A stretch of DNA of 64,000 nucleotides. Origin: Shinisaurus crocodilurus. Its lineage: Eukaryota > Chordata > Lepidosauria > Squamata > Shinisauridae. The translations under genes were made by a program, and so were the position numbers. Below the pieces are notes generated by a model. It was given only the letters and a program-made list of their open reading frames with translations. It did not search any database and was not told where the DNA came from. Where the stretch lies: NCBI GenBank assembly GCA_021292165.1, contig CM037879.1:18623525-18687524 (forward strand). Reading direction: 5' to 3'. Positions 21,195 through 31,551 of this stretch are shown in pieces; positions within the stretch are counted from its first letter, which is position 1, and the number at the start of each line of letters is the position of its first letter.

Positions 21195-22483
21195 TGTCTG
21201 TTTTGCCACAGGATCCCCAAAAGGGATTGGCAAAGGTTCTTTGAGGGATTTTCTGACCATAATAAATACTCCTCCAGGAAGTCAAAGCCAAACATGTTTA
21301 TTGTAAAGTTAAGCCTGAAGTACAACAATGCTACTCCCAGTTCCCTGATGGAAATCCCACCCCTTAGCTGCACAGTCACTGTTCAACCAACCCAAATGCT
21401 AGGCCCAGCAGCTCTCCGCCTGGGTATGGGCTCCCCACGTTGGGCTTCTGCAAGGCTCTCTGCACAGCATCCTCCGCTCCTCCTCGCTCCTTCCAGTTCT
21501 TCAGTACTCCACACGCAACCGACCAACCACCACTAACTGTTGGTGCGTGTGTGTGTGAGCAGCAGAGTGCGTGTGCGCATGGGAGATTTAAAATCCTGTC
21601 TCTGTGTTAGCAGAGGCCTGTTATTCCACACACAGATCTTCCAGATCTCAGCTCCCCCCTTTTTGCAGCGTGCAGCGTGTTGTGAAGATGCCAGACCAGC
21701 CTGCCTGTAATCCAACTTGCTTCCAGCTTCCCCGTTTGCAGATTAATCCATGGAGTCAGGAAACACTCTGTAAACACCACAGGTCTAATTCTACCTGTTT
21801 ATTCACTTAGCAAGTAAAGTTCTACAGAGTATACATTTCCTAGTTACAGTCCATGTGCAGAGTATAAATGCATAGCAAGCATTACATCCAGTGGAGTAAG
21901 TTGAGCTTCACTCCACCTCAGCAAAGGCGTTACATTGTTGCAGTGACAAAGTCCAGCAAGAAGAACAAAGGAGAAGAGAGAAAGCAGTCCTGCCTCTCTC
22001 TAAGATGGCTTCAGACAGAAAACAAGTTAGCACGTCATCAGAACATACAAACCATGTGACTAGCTCATAATGCTCCCACGGTCTAGGCTTCCCATGCGAA
22101 AAACACGAGAACCCAGAAAGACATAACAAACTTGTTTACAGCCATTCTGTTCTTTCCATGTGTAAACAGTGTGCTACAGCTGGTGAAGTGATACATATCA
22201 CAACACTAACAACCACCACCCTCTCCGACTGCACTTGCTCTTCTTAAATAGCACCAAGTTTCTTGCATTGCAGATCTCGTGCTTAACTGTTAGCACCTGT
22301 GCTGCCCTTCTGGCCAGCAGCCAGATCAGGGCTGGTAAGTTGCTCTTGATTGCATCAGTTTGGCAAGCAGCCAAGTAGCCAAGGCCGCTTGATTGCTGAT
22401 TCTTAAAGCAAACCCAGAGCATAGAGGCAGAACTCTGTACAACACTCCTGTACTCCTCGCCATCTTCCGTGACTCCCAGTGCA
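21195..22483 (-). mobile_element. Solo LTR family A, containing solo LTR B
   Basis: On the minus strand it reads from TGCACTGGGAGTC to AAAACAGACA, with a TATTTAAG box (plus 22243-22250) and AATAAA (plus 21297-21302) in LTR order. Net length without the nested insert is about 616 bp. Ends are uncertain by about 5 bp and I did not find a clean target duplication. No internal genes. Confidence 0.65.
21538..22205 (-). mobile_element. Solo LTR family B, copy 1
   Basis: On the minus strand it starts TGTTGTGATATG and ends GCACCAACA. It is flanked by CTAAC at 21533-21537 and 22206-22210, a perfect 5-bp target duplication. AATAAA is at plus 21798-21803 in reverse. A second copy in opposite orientation is at 55024-55689, almost the same length. 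Five-bp duplications fit ERV-L-like or gypsy-like elements; which one cannot be decided without internal genes. Confidence 0.9.
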
Positions 22484-22691
22484 CTGTCCCTGATCTTTTC
22501 AGTACCTAGCACTGCCCCTGACAGGATGTTTTTCAGCCCAGTCCTTCCTTGGTCTTTGAGAGCAGTTGAACCACCTTGCAATAGGGAGGCTGTGTATACA
22601 AGGACGAAATATCTGCATAACATTTACACATGCCAGTCTATCTGTATAGATGCAAGTTTAGAAATACCGTACATTTCACTACATTGGGGAA

Positions 22692-23525
22692 GACTGTGAC
22701 CAGGGGTCCTGCTGTGTGCCTGCTCCGTCTGCTGCCCAGGGGCTCACTGTTGCCGGGCGCTTCAAAGCTCCAGCTCTCACCTCTTAGAGTTCTTTCTCTT
22801 TAAACCAGACTTGGAGTAGACAGGCCTTCTCTGGCGTAACCCCACAATTCAGTTCCCTGGTGTATGTCTGCTTTAGTATATTTAGTGAGTATAGAATGTT
22901 GAAGTTACTGGGTGTGGTTTGTGATGTCTGGGAAAGGGTGGGGGAGGAGTATATAAGGAGTGTTTGAGTGATGTCAGAGTTAGTCGGATTAGTGTGTTAT
23001 GGGAGAGTGTGGGGAGTTGGGTTAGTTGGATTATTCATGTCTTGTCAGGAGTTTTAAGAGGAATCAGTGATTGTATGAGGAGTGAAAGTATTTAGAATTG
23101 TAGGGACTTAGGTTAATTATAAAGTGTTTGGGGTAGGCAGGTTTTAAGTTATTTTCTGGAACTAAGATTTTGAGAATTAAAATAAACTTATTTTAATTTT
23201 GTTTGCTACCCAAATCCTACGTGTCAGCTTGGTGTTATTAACCTGCATTACTTTCAAATCTACACTCACACCTTTGTACCCTCAGTATCATAAATTTAAG
23301 CTAGATCCTTAATAACCAGTATTAATCCTTTCCCTCATTGATAGGGGAAAGGTTTCATTTGACTCTCCACTTAGGTGTTCAAATTTTGAGGCTTAGCCTG
23401 AGAAGGGTGTATGCGCCTGGTCCTAAAGCGTAAAGGGCTGTGTTGTTGCACCTTCAAATAGAGGACTATCCTCTGTAAAGTAGGACAAGAGGCCACCCTA
23501 TCCTACGGATGGGGGTCCCCTTGAC
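22692..23525 (+). repeat. Unclassified repeat Z, copy 1, split by an LTR
   Basis: Upstream part CTGTGACCAGG, CTGCCCAGGGGCTCACTGTTG and TAGACAGGCCTTC; downstream part CCTTCAAATAGAGGACTATC and AGGCCACCCTATCC. These are contiguous in copy 2 (48960-49140), so the LTR at 22830-23450 interrupts one repeat. Confidence 0.65.
22830..23450 (+). mobile_element. Solo LTR family C
   Basis: Contains a TATATAA box at 22950-22956 and AATAAA at 23181-23186. Flanked by CCTTC at 22825-22829 and 23451-23455, a perfect 5-bp target duplication, and it splits repeat Z exactly there. The 3' end is GTTGTTGCA; the 5' end reads TCTGG rather than the expected TG, perhaps a mutation. No internal genes. Confidence 0.75.
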
Positions 23526-23884
23526 CCCCCATTTCCAACCTGTGGATCTCTTCCCTTTTACCTCATTTTGCAAAAGGTGCTTGTGTGACCATAAAGAGTC
23601 AACCAAGATTTATCAAAAACATTAAAAATAATAATAATTCAACCAAGCCTGCTGCGAACCCTCCTCTACCTCTTTCTCTGTCTTTGCTCCTGTTGTGCTG
23701 AGTCACTTCTTGGTTGTTGCTCCCTCAGTCTCTGTCTTTCCTTTGTGTCACTCAGTTATTCCTCCTCTCTGTTTTCCTAGCTCTCTTTCTGACTTCACCT
23801 ACACTCAGGGATAGTGCCAGCAACACTTGGCACACCTTAAAAAAAGATATTGCAATTATAACAAATTATTTATAAGGGGGTAAA
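23526..23884. other. Unannotated sequence
   Basis: No recognised element. Confidence 0.4.
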
Positions 23885-25475
23885 GCCTACACACAAGAAT
23901 AGGAGACAAACAAAAATAAAATCATATCCAATCACAATAACTGTGCACAACACCATTGATTTAAAAGAATTAAAACAAAAAACAAAGAAGCAAACATAAA
24001 AGTTTTGACACTTCTGTTTCAAATATATGTGTTAATATAAGCAGACCATGTGTTTAAATAAGCATGCAGACAGAACTGATGGCTGTAAGATATGCGTTCA
24101 AATGCAGCAAGAGCAGTAAGATCTTCAGTCCATTGAAGAATAGGTGGTGGGTGTTTATCCTTCCAAGCTTGGAGTATAAGTTTCTTTGCAACTGTTAGAA
24201 CTCTCAGATGCCACTTTTCCTGTCCATCACAAGAATATAATTAAAAAGCTCACGAGCATCCACAATTATCACAGATTTTACAACAATAAATTGTATATGG
24301 GAGTAACTTCCAACCAAAAAGAAACAACCACAGGGCATGCCTACATCACATGCCCTGGTGACTCATTATCTGCATTACATTGCCATCATCTAGCAGACCT
24401 AGCCAGGCTTTTCTTAACCAGCCTCTGTGGTGTCCAATATACGCAAAAACATCCATTTTTGCTGAATCATACGGAACATCCACTTTATTACATTCCAAAA
24501 GACATTGTTAAACAACTATTGTAGGCTTAGCTTTCTCTAAAGAGCCAATTAATTCCTCCAATAGTATAGGAGGTGCTGAAACACTCATCGCTGATGGCCC
24601 ATATATAGACACCAAGAGGTGCTGTAACTAAATATATTGCCAGCCAGCACTAGTTGATAACTGATATCTACTCTGCGATATTGAAAATGATAAAAACTCA
24701 TCATCCAATCCTATTAACTGATCTAAAGTATAAATTCCACTATCAACCCAATTCCTCCACAAAAATACTGTTTCTCTATTTTCAAATCAGGGTTCCCCCA
24801 TAAAGTTAATTTAGCATGAGAATAAAGGTCAAACTGCAGCTGATGAGACATTATATGCCATGTTTCTCTAGCTGCTGAAAGTGTGGGTGGAATCATTCCT
24901 TTCTTTTTAACCTGCCCAGTGCCATCCAGCCGAAAAGAGGTGTCAATTTCAAATAGTTTGACTCCAAAACAACCCATGGAGGAGTGTTAAATGAAAAAAT
25001 ATATATCTTCCAATCATTGGTACGAGATAACAGATAAGCCTTATGATATGGACCAAGATCTTGGAAATTAAATCCTCTTTCCCTAATGGGTAACTAGATC
25101 CTCTTAAGTGAAAACCAAGGAGGAGAATACACACACACACCATAAACTTCCAAAATGCTGCATAGAATTTTTGAAAATAATGTTTGGTTGCTTATAGAAA
25201 GGAATATTACACAATACATAAATTACCCATGGTAAGAAATTCATCTTAAGTATATTAACCTTGCCCCAAATACTTAAATTAAGTGATGCCTATCTTTCCA
25301 AATCAAGAAATATTCCTGCCAGCAATCCACTTAAATTCAGTTTAAGTGTTTGAGAAATATTTCTAGGCGCCTGTATTCCAAGGTATATTATAACTTCTGG
25401 ACACCAATGGAATTGCCATTTAGTGACTACATCAGGTAACTTAATACCACCTACTGACATTAATTAATAGTATAG
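23885..25475 (-). pseudogene. L1 LINE, ORF2 3' half and tail, degraded
   Basis: Read on the minus strand, the upstream part (25470-25150) gives, with breaks, GIKLPDVVTKWQFHW, YLGIQAPRN and NLSIWGKVNILKMNFLPW-like phrases. These are the L1 ORF2 region after the reverse-transcriptase core. The frame at 24723-24977 carries LTLWGNPDLKIEKQYF, matched by the L1 at 59.39 kb. The last coding part gives LILQAWKDKHPPPILQW. The endonuclease and reverse-transcriptase catalytic domains are missing. Confidence 0.8.
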
Positions 25476-25604
25476 ACTAATTAATAGTATAGCCTGAAAG
25501 TGTACAGAGTATAAATTTTGGCAAAGAAGACTCTATCCTACTAATACATAACAAGTCACCCTCTTCTTTGGGTGATGCATTTCCTCTTTTTTTGGCCATA
25601 GGTA

Positions 25605-25812
25605 AGTGGTCACCCTGGTGATAGGGCTGGGACTCGGGAGATCTGGGTTCAAATCCCCGCTCGGCCATGAAACTCACTGGGTGACTTTGGGCCAGTCACT
25701 GACTCTCAGCCTAACCTACCTCACAGGGTTGTTGTGAGGGTAAAATGGAGAGGAGGAGGATTATGTAAAAAAGGCGGGGTATAAATGTAATAAATAAATA
25801 AAATAAATAAAT
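25605..25812 (+). mobile_element. Sauria-type SINE
   Basis: B-box-like GGGTTCAAATCCCC near 25645, then the conserved body TGGGTGACTTTGGGCCAGTC, CCTAACCTACCTCACAGGG, TTGTTGTGAGGGTAAAATGG, and GGCGGGGTATAAATG with an AATAAATAAATA tail. The tRNA-like head is partly degraded. A fuller copy is at 53521-53768. Confidence 0.9.
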
Positions 25813-26330
25813 ATCAGGGAGGATTTGGAGTGGCAGTTTTGGTCTTTTGTTTTGGCAAAGGTATCAGACAGTTACCAAATGCTGATCAAATCCCATGCAG
25901 CTGATTGCCCGCTCTGCTATTTTTGGACTTGTTGGAGAGGAAAGGGTAGGGATTCTCTGTTGTTGGTGGGGACCCTCTCTTGTCCTGAATGACTTCCTGG
26001 TTTCTTCCCTTAGTAATCTGCATGTAGTCAGGGCCGGATTAAGAGCATTATGGGCCTGGTGCTGAGGATTTTGGTGAGGCTTTTTATGGAAATAAAATGA
26101 AGACGCAATTTTATATTAAAACAAATTAAATATTTTAATTACCATTAAAGTGCCAAAACAGAAACATATTGAAAATATTTCTTTTTTTGTAAACAATAAG
26201 CTTGTTAACTCAATAAAACCGTTATAAATAGAACATTCACAACAACCATTTTTAAATAAACATAAACCATATAAACAATTTAAATATAAGTGTATGATCT
26301 TTGGCTCATAAAAATTTGTTCCTTAAAGTA

Positions 26331-26354
26331 TTATTATTATTATTATTATTATTA
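26331..26354. repeat. (ATT)n microsatellite
   Basis: About eight ATT units inside the hAT element. Confidence 0.95.
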
Positions 26355-26512
26355 AAGCATCATAATCAATACAGCCTGCGTTATGATTATGGTGCAGAGA
26401 GTAACTCTTGAAATAAATAGCAACCACTAGTTTTAAACACACAAACAAGTTATTCACTGAACTCTAACCTGCATTTAAACTAAATGAATCAAGCTGGTAG
26501 ATTAAAATAAAA

Positions 26513-26845
26513 TTACACATTAACTTTTCTTGCTTTTTTACTTGCAAATTCCTCAATTGTAGAATCAAGATTAAGCTCGTTCAGCAAACCATTTTCAATG
26601 CACAACAGAGAGAGCGCATTTAAATGCTCCTGACCCATGGAAGACCTTAGTTCATTTTTCACACGTTTTAATGCTGAAAATGAACGCTCACCACTGCAGT
26701 TGCTGACCATTAAACACAAATACATGCGGAGGGTCACAAATGTATTTGGAAATGCACAGAGTAGAGATTGTGCAATCATAAACTTGTACATTTGTGTTTC
26801 TTGACTCCCATGAGGGCAAAAGCAGAGCAGGGGTTGCTGCAGCAC
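26513..26845 (-). pseudogene. hAT transposase C-terminal dimerisation domain
   Basis: Transposases of this class cut and paste the hAT element between its terminal repeats, and the C-terminal domain mediates dimerisation. The open frame holds AFPNTFVTLRMYLCLMVSNC followed by SGERSFSALKRVKNELRSSM, then LSLLCIENGLLNEL and a basic end (SKKARKVNV). This is the classic hAT C-terminal block, closest by eye to the ZMYM1-like transposase-derived group. About 80 of 110 residues match the domain; the first 25 do not look like transposase and mark a deletion junction. The zinc-finger and catalytic RNase-H-like parts are absent, so it cannot be active. It reads toward the left end of the 26029-28755 element. 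Confidence 0.88.
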
Positions 26846-27340
26846 GAGCCTTAGAAAACCATTTCCACTGGGCCCACCACTAACTGGACTGTGGGGAGAC
26901 TAGCTAGGCCCTTCTCTCCAGTGACTGCCCCACAGACGGTAGGTTGGGGGAAGGTAAGCATAACCGTTCCCCCCTTTTTGTAATAAGGAGTACAAGAGGA
27001 GCCTTCCCCCCCCCCCCAGTTTTGCCACCACGACTATCATAAACATTTTGTACAGGGACACTTGGCAAAGGAACCTGGGCAGCAGTCAGGTCTCTGCCCT
27101 GAGGATCTTGCAAAGGCAATCTTAACGGCAGCAGGGAGGAAGAAGAGGGGGTGCCAGGATACATGGGAACATGGGAAGCCTTTAACCAAATTAGACCTAG
27201 AGAGACCTGGGAAAAAAACACAAAAAATGGGGTGGGAGAATTTGGGGGGGGAGAGAAGGAAACCCACCCTTTTTCCTCCAGGGATCTTTGGAAAAAATAT
27301 TTCCCCCGTAAATTTTTCTGTATCCCCCTCCCCACACAAC

Positions 27341-28755
27341 CAGGGCCGGATTAAGATAGGGGCTATTCCGGGGGGGGAGGGGGAGAAACTCACCTGCTTT
27401 GAGACACACACACACCCCTCCCCCCCCGTGTTGTTTCGCCAGCTATCAGCAGCACCCCCTTCTGCTACAGCCCTTGGGGCACAGACGGGGCATCTCGCAG
27501 GTCCCCGGCGGGAAGAGCCGCCGCCGCCACCGCGAGGGAGCCGCTGCCTGGCGTCTCGACGCAAGGGCAAGTCAACGATCCGATCAAAGTTTTTTTGTGG
27601 GTGTTTTTGTTCGTTTGTAAAGCACCCGACGCGGGAGAAAGTAAACAAAGCTGACAGAGCACGGAATGGGGAGAGGGCGGCGGACTGATGCAGCGGTGTG
27701 GGGCTCCCACCAGCCCAGTTAGCTACTTCTTAATTCCTTGCCTGTGTGCCGCTGCTGCTGCCCCCGCCTCCTTCCCCTCTTCCAGATTTACGAGTCTGGA
27801 GAGATTGTGCCTTTTTAACCCTTTCCAAACCTTGATCTGAGCCACGTGGAAAGTCATCCGTGCCCTGCTCCGGCTCTGCTCCGTTAAAAGAAACCAACAT
27901 GTTATTTCTTAAAGAGAAAAAATATTCTTAAGGGGCGGGCGGGGTGGTAAAAAAGGGATGTCTGCAGAACTTCGCCGTTCCTCTTCGGGGAAGGAGGATG
28001 CTTGTCATGTCGACGGGTTTTTCTTTCCTCTGTGACTGTGCCCCCCACCCCACCCCCGTGATCGCCCCTTCCCATTACGCGAAGCACCCTGTGCCAACCC
28101 CTCCGCCGCCAGTGCCTGCTGTTTCTCCCCCCCGACCACCCCACCCCCTTCCTTTGCCGGGCACGTCGGTTACTTGTTGAGGCCGTTCCCATTCAAACAC
28201 GAGGTTTTTGTCTGTGCGCCTAGCGAGCTTGGAAGAGGCGGGCCGGGCGGCTTTCCTCGGCGTTACGCCTTCCCAGTTCCTTAGCGCCAGCATTTTCCAA
28301 GCCAGCAGCAGCCCCCGGTTGTTTTGATCACGCCGGGCTTGTAGAAAGCAAGCAGGCCCGCCGTGCCCCGAGGAGAAGGAAGGATCCGCTCTCATCCTGC
28401 CTCGAGGCGGTGGGCGGCATTCAGGGGCCAGCCCCCTCGTGTGCAGGCCGAAGGAGCAGGAAGGGCCGCGTTCTGACAACCGCGACCGGGTCGTCATCGA
28501 GCTGCCGAGGGTTTTTTTAAATTATTATTTGAAATGAAGCGGGATTCAAGTGAGCTCTGCAAAGCGGCAACGCGCATGCACGGCCGCTGTTGCTGTTGGG
28601 AGCCCCCCTCAAGTGCGGCAGCGGCAGCAGCCAGCAGGCGGTGGCGCAGCTCGGGCGAGTGGGCGCGCCATGCGCTGCCGGGCCGGCTGTGGGCCTATTT
28701 TTTGGTATGGGCCTGGAGCTGCAGCTCCAATAGCCCCTATCTTAATCCGGCCCTG
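27341..28755. mobile_element. Internal GC-rich segment bounded by 27-bp inverted repeats
   Basis: 27341-27367 and 28729-28755 are perfect reverse complements (CAGGGCCGGATTAAGATAGG then GGCTATT). The left flank (CACACAAC) does not match the right flank (CATGTAGT). The interior is CpG-rich, and its long open frames on both strands (27037-27648, 27062-27688) are low-complexity and uninformative. Confidence 0.8.
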
Positions 28756-28904
28756 CATGTAGTCTGAGTTTTGAAATAGGATATATAGCGATCCAAACTG
28801 ATGTTAAACATGCATGCATACAAATAGTGTATTCTAGTGTATAAACAAATTGAAACTGGGATTCTGAAAGTCTGGTTAGTGCCAATGTTGTAAATATTAT
28901 GCAG

Positions 28905-29035
28905 CCCAATCCTATGGATATTTTGATTTTCATTCTTTCTTGGAAGTAAGTTCTGCTTAATTCAATGGGTCTTATTCTCAGGTAGGTGTACATAGAATGC
29001 AGCGATCACCAAGACTGCAGTCCTATCTCTTGTAA
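28905..29035. mobile_element. Short palindromic MITE (GCAGCCCAATCCTATG type)
   Basis: GCAGCCCAATCCTATGGAT at the left, TTCAATGGGTCTTATTCTCA in the middle and GACTGCAGTCCTAT at the right. Related units at 35485, 39345 and 56968, and half units at 9135 and 19563. Confidence 0.65.
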
Positions 29036-29528
29036 GAGTTACTTACTGTATATATATTTTTAGAAAGTCCTTCTTTAGGAACATGTAAAAAATTAGTTGC
29101 AATATGATAAGAAATATACAGCTGTAAGAGGGAAATATATAAATATAAAATCATCCAGACATGAATAATTCAGGCTTCATATAGCCAGGGTTTCATTGGA
29201 ACAATATGCACACGGCTGCGATTAACAGTGCAGTCACATATTTAAGAAACAATAAGAAAAGGGAGGGAAATTAAATAAGAAAATACATGAAGAAGAAAAT
29301 AAAATATATTTTAAAAACATTTTTGAATCCTCTCTGCCCTTCATTTCTAACCACAGAATGCTAAGCAAACTGCCAGAATCAGCAGATAACAGAGCTGATT
29401 TATATGGTACCAAAGTGGAATTATTATTATTACATTACGTTACATTATAAGGAATTGTTTCTCCTTCCTTATAATGTCTTCTCACTCCTCATATAGTATG
29501 GGCAGATCGTAAAGACAATCAATGTATG
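29036..29528. other. Unannotated AT-rich sequence
   Basis: No recognised element. Confidence 0.45.
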
Positions 29529-29560
29529 GCTTGCACGCTTGATGTGACAAGCGTGCAAGC
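29529..29560. repeat. Perfect 13-bp hairpin
   Basis: GCTTGCACGCTTG and its exact complement, loop of six bases. A third, direct, near copy (ACTTGCACACTTGA) follows at 29569-29582. Confidence 0.85.
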
Positions 29561-29734
29561 AATTTATGACTTGCACACTTGATAGATATTTGAGGGCTCA
29601 GACCTCAGAACCTTCCCTCTATCCAACGCCCTGCTGGTAAGAGCCAGGCATGGCAGGAGCGGGACAGGAGGCTTCTACAGCCTCCCGTTCCTCCGATTTT
29701 TCAGCAGGTGGGATGGGCCATGGAGAGGCTTGTG

Positions 29735-29912
29735 GATCCAGTGGATCTCTCCTTCCCTCTCTCCACACACCATTCCCCCCTTCTTTTCTCCAACCCCAAC
29801 CTTCTTCCGAGGTCGGAATAGAAGCCACCGTGGAGCTTTTGGGGGAAATCCCACTTGGGTTTCGCCTCCCACGGTCATAGCTGTGTCTATGGCCGGGGGT
29901 GGGTGGGAGGGT
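29735..29912 (+). repeat. Unclassified duplication E, copy 1
   Basis: CCCCAACCTTCTTCCGAGGTC, CACCGTGGAGCTTT, GGGGGAAATCC and CCTCCCACGGTCATAGC recur in the same order at 30735-30925. Confidence 0.65.
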
Positions 29913-30159
29913 GGCGATATCCTATGGCTCCTGGGATGCCCTCCCAGGGAACAGAGGCTTATTTTGTAAAATATCCTTACTGGTTGTATACAATTTAGTT
30001 TATATTACATTTAGTATTATTTAGATGTATAATGTGTACTTCATAAAAATAATACTTTGTTTGTTCAAAAGCATTTTCTTTTTTGCCTTTAAAAAAAAGA
30101 AGAAGCTAAATAAGCATGTGATCCAAAACATTATAAAATACTTACATTTAATCTTTCTG
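29913..30159. other. Unannotated AT-rich sequence
   Basis: No recognised element. Confidence 0.45.
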
Positions 30160-30560
30160 TCTTCCAAAAAGGCCCTTAAGGCAGTTATCAAATCTAAGTA
30201 AGAAATTGAAAACAGATCAGAAGTATATAACAGAACCAGATAAAATCAACCAAGGTAAACAAATCACTGTCCTACTGAAACCACTGCCAAAAGCTCTTTA
30301 CAGCCTGGTGGGTGGCCAGCAATGATGGAGCATTGTGGTGCGGAGCATTCCTCATTGTGGTGCGGCAACCAAAAAGGCCCTATCCTGCATAACCACCTCC
30401 ACCCCCGCCACCATATATCAGATTCCATTGAAGGCAGGGTGAGGGGGGACAGACAGAAGCCCTATTTGGAGCTCATGCCTGAACAGTGTACAGGAACGTG
30501 TGTGAGAGGCACAGGGCCACATGTGCTTCCCGCTCACCCAATGTCCTCGTATGTACTGGC
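30160..30560 (-). mobile_element. Old LINE-derived repeat, clade not assigned
   Basis: AAAAGGCCCTTAAGGCAGTT, ATCAAATCTAAGTAAG and CCAAAAAGGCCCTATCCTGC resemble the family at 14490. Weak. Confidence 0.4.
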
Positions 30561-30734
30561 CCCACCTTCTGAGTCCTTGACCTTTCCATGTTGAGTGGGG
30601 AGGTCTGAAGGGGACTTCTACTCGAGTTCACCTACACACATTCCTGTACTCTGTTCAAGCACAACACCTCGACCAGACTAGAGAAGGCCCTCTGATGCTG
30701 TTCTAACTGGTTAGGCAGGTACATATAGATGGAG

Positions 30735-30925
30735 ACCTCTCCTCCCTTTCCCCACCCGCCATTCCACCCTTTCCGCCCCCCATCCCCAACCTTCTTCCGG
30801 GGTCACTGTTGAAACCTGGACTAGGAGCCACCTTGGAGCTTTCTGCGGTGGCTGTGAGCAGTAGTGGGGAAATACTGCTTGGATTTCCCCTCCCAAGGTC
30901 ATAGCCTGGCTGGGGGCGGGGGACA
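30735..30925 (+). repeat. Unclassified duplication E, copy 2
   Basis: Second copy of 29735-29912 in direct orientation. It carries an extra CTGTGAGCAGTAGTGGGG segment. Confidence 0.65.
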
Positions 30926-31059
30926 GTGAATTTTAATCATAAAATTGGCAACAACGAGCCTTAGAGAAATGGATGCTTTAAAAATGGCACCCTTTAACTT
31001 TGCACATGGATGTGCAGAGATTTCTCTAGAATCAAAAGGCACAATCCACTCAGAGGTTC

Positions 31060-31205
31060 CCCAGGCCCTCCATCTCCTTCCCCTTTCTCTGTTATCTCCC
31101 CTTTGTAAAATTTTAGATTTTAAGCTCCTTAAGGTAGGGATTTGTCCTCTCATATTTTGTAAAAAGACATGCATGTTGAGGGTGCTATGCAAGTAAATAA
31201 ATGAT
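31060..31205 (+). mobile_element. L2-type LINE tail
   Basis: TTTTAGATTTTAAGCTCC, TTAAGGTAGGGATTTGTC and GTGCTATGCAAGTAAATAAATGA. Confidence 0.65.
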
Positions 31206-31451
31206 CACATGCAAACCACACTGAAAATAAACGGGAGGTGTGCTAGTGATGTTTTTGTTGGTGTTTCTAAAGGGCTGCATGCTCCCGTTTGAAGATAGCT
31301 GTCAAGATCTTCATCTGAGATATTTCTCCAGGTCTCCCCCACTTTCAGGTCTAGATGTTTGGCTATGGGGGAGATGGCTTTTTCAGTGGCTGTCACTCTG
31401 GCTGTGGACCCCCTGCCCTGGATATATTTATTACTATCTTATCTTTTAGAT

Positions 31452-31543
31452 CAGCTTTCCCCAACTTGGTGCCCTCCAGAGGGGTTGGACTACATCCCCC
31501 ACAATGCTCAGCCAGCCTAACTTTACCAGGTTGGAGAAAACTG
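31452..31543. mobile_element. Foldback hAT MITE, short, with perfect target duplication
   Basis: CAGCTTTCCCCAACTTGG at the left and CCAGGTTGGAGAAAACTG at the right. TTTTAGAT at 31444-31451 and 31544-31551. Only 92 bp, with the loop half deleted. Confidence 0.9.
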
Positions 31544-31551
31544 TTTTAGAT

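Larger units (their letters stand above)
20795..22520 (-). mobile_element. hAT-like element Y, copy 1, split by nested LTRs
   Basis: Left end CAGCGGTGTTAGGAGG and right end ACCTAGCACTGCCCCTG, as in the copies at 32725, 49230 and 63276. The body runs 20795-21194, then breaks after CCTGTGGGTCTG and resumes at about 22484 (CCTGATCTTTTCAGTACC). The gap is filled by an LTR that itself carries another solo LTR. AGGATG lies just outside both ends and may be the target duplication. Confidence 0.8.
26029..28755 (-). mobile_element. hAT transposon with transposase remnant
   Basis: Ends are CAGGGCCGGATTAAGA and the complement TCTTAATCCGGCCCTG. CATGTAGT at 26021-26028 and at 28756-28763 is a perfect 8-bp target duplication, diagnostic of hAT. 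The minus strand carries a transposase C-terminal domain (26513-26845) near the left end. The right 1.4 kb (27341-28755) is GC- and CpG-rich, as expected for a 5' promoter end of a minus-strand gene, or for a captured non-autonomous element. A second left-type end, identical to the right end over 27 bp, lies inside at 27341-27367. Most of the transposase gene is deleted. Confidence 0.92.

Noticed and set aside
22198..22623. 141-codon minus frame
   Set aside because: Crosses LTR A and the end of element Y; no retroviral motif.
27037..27688. Open frames of 203 (minus) and 208 (plus) codons, overlapping
   Set aside because: Both lie in GC-rich hAT sequence, are proline/arginine/glycine-rich, occur on both strands at once, and have no family motif.
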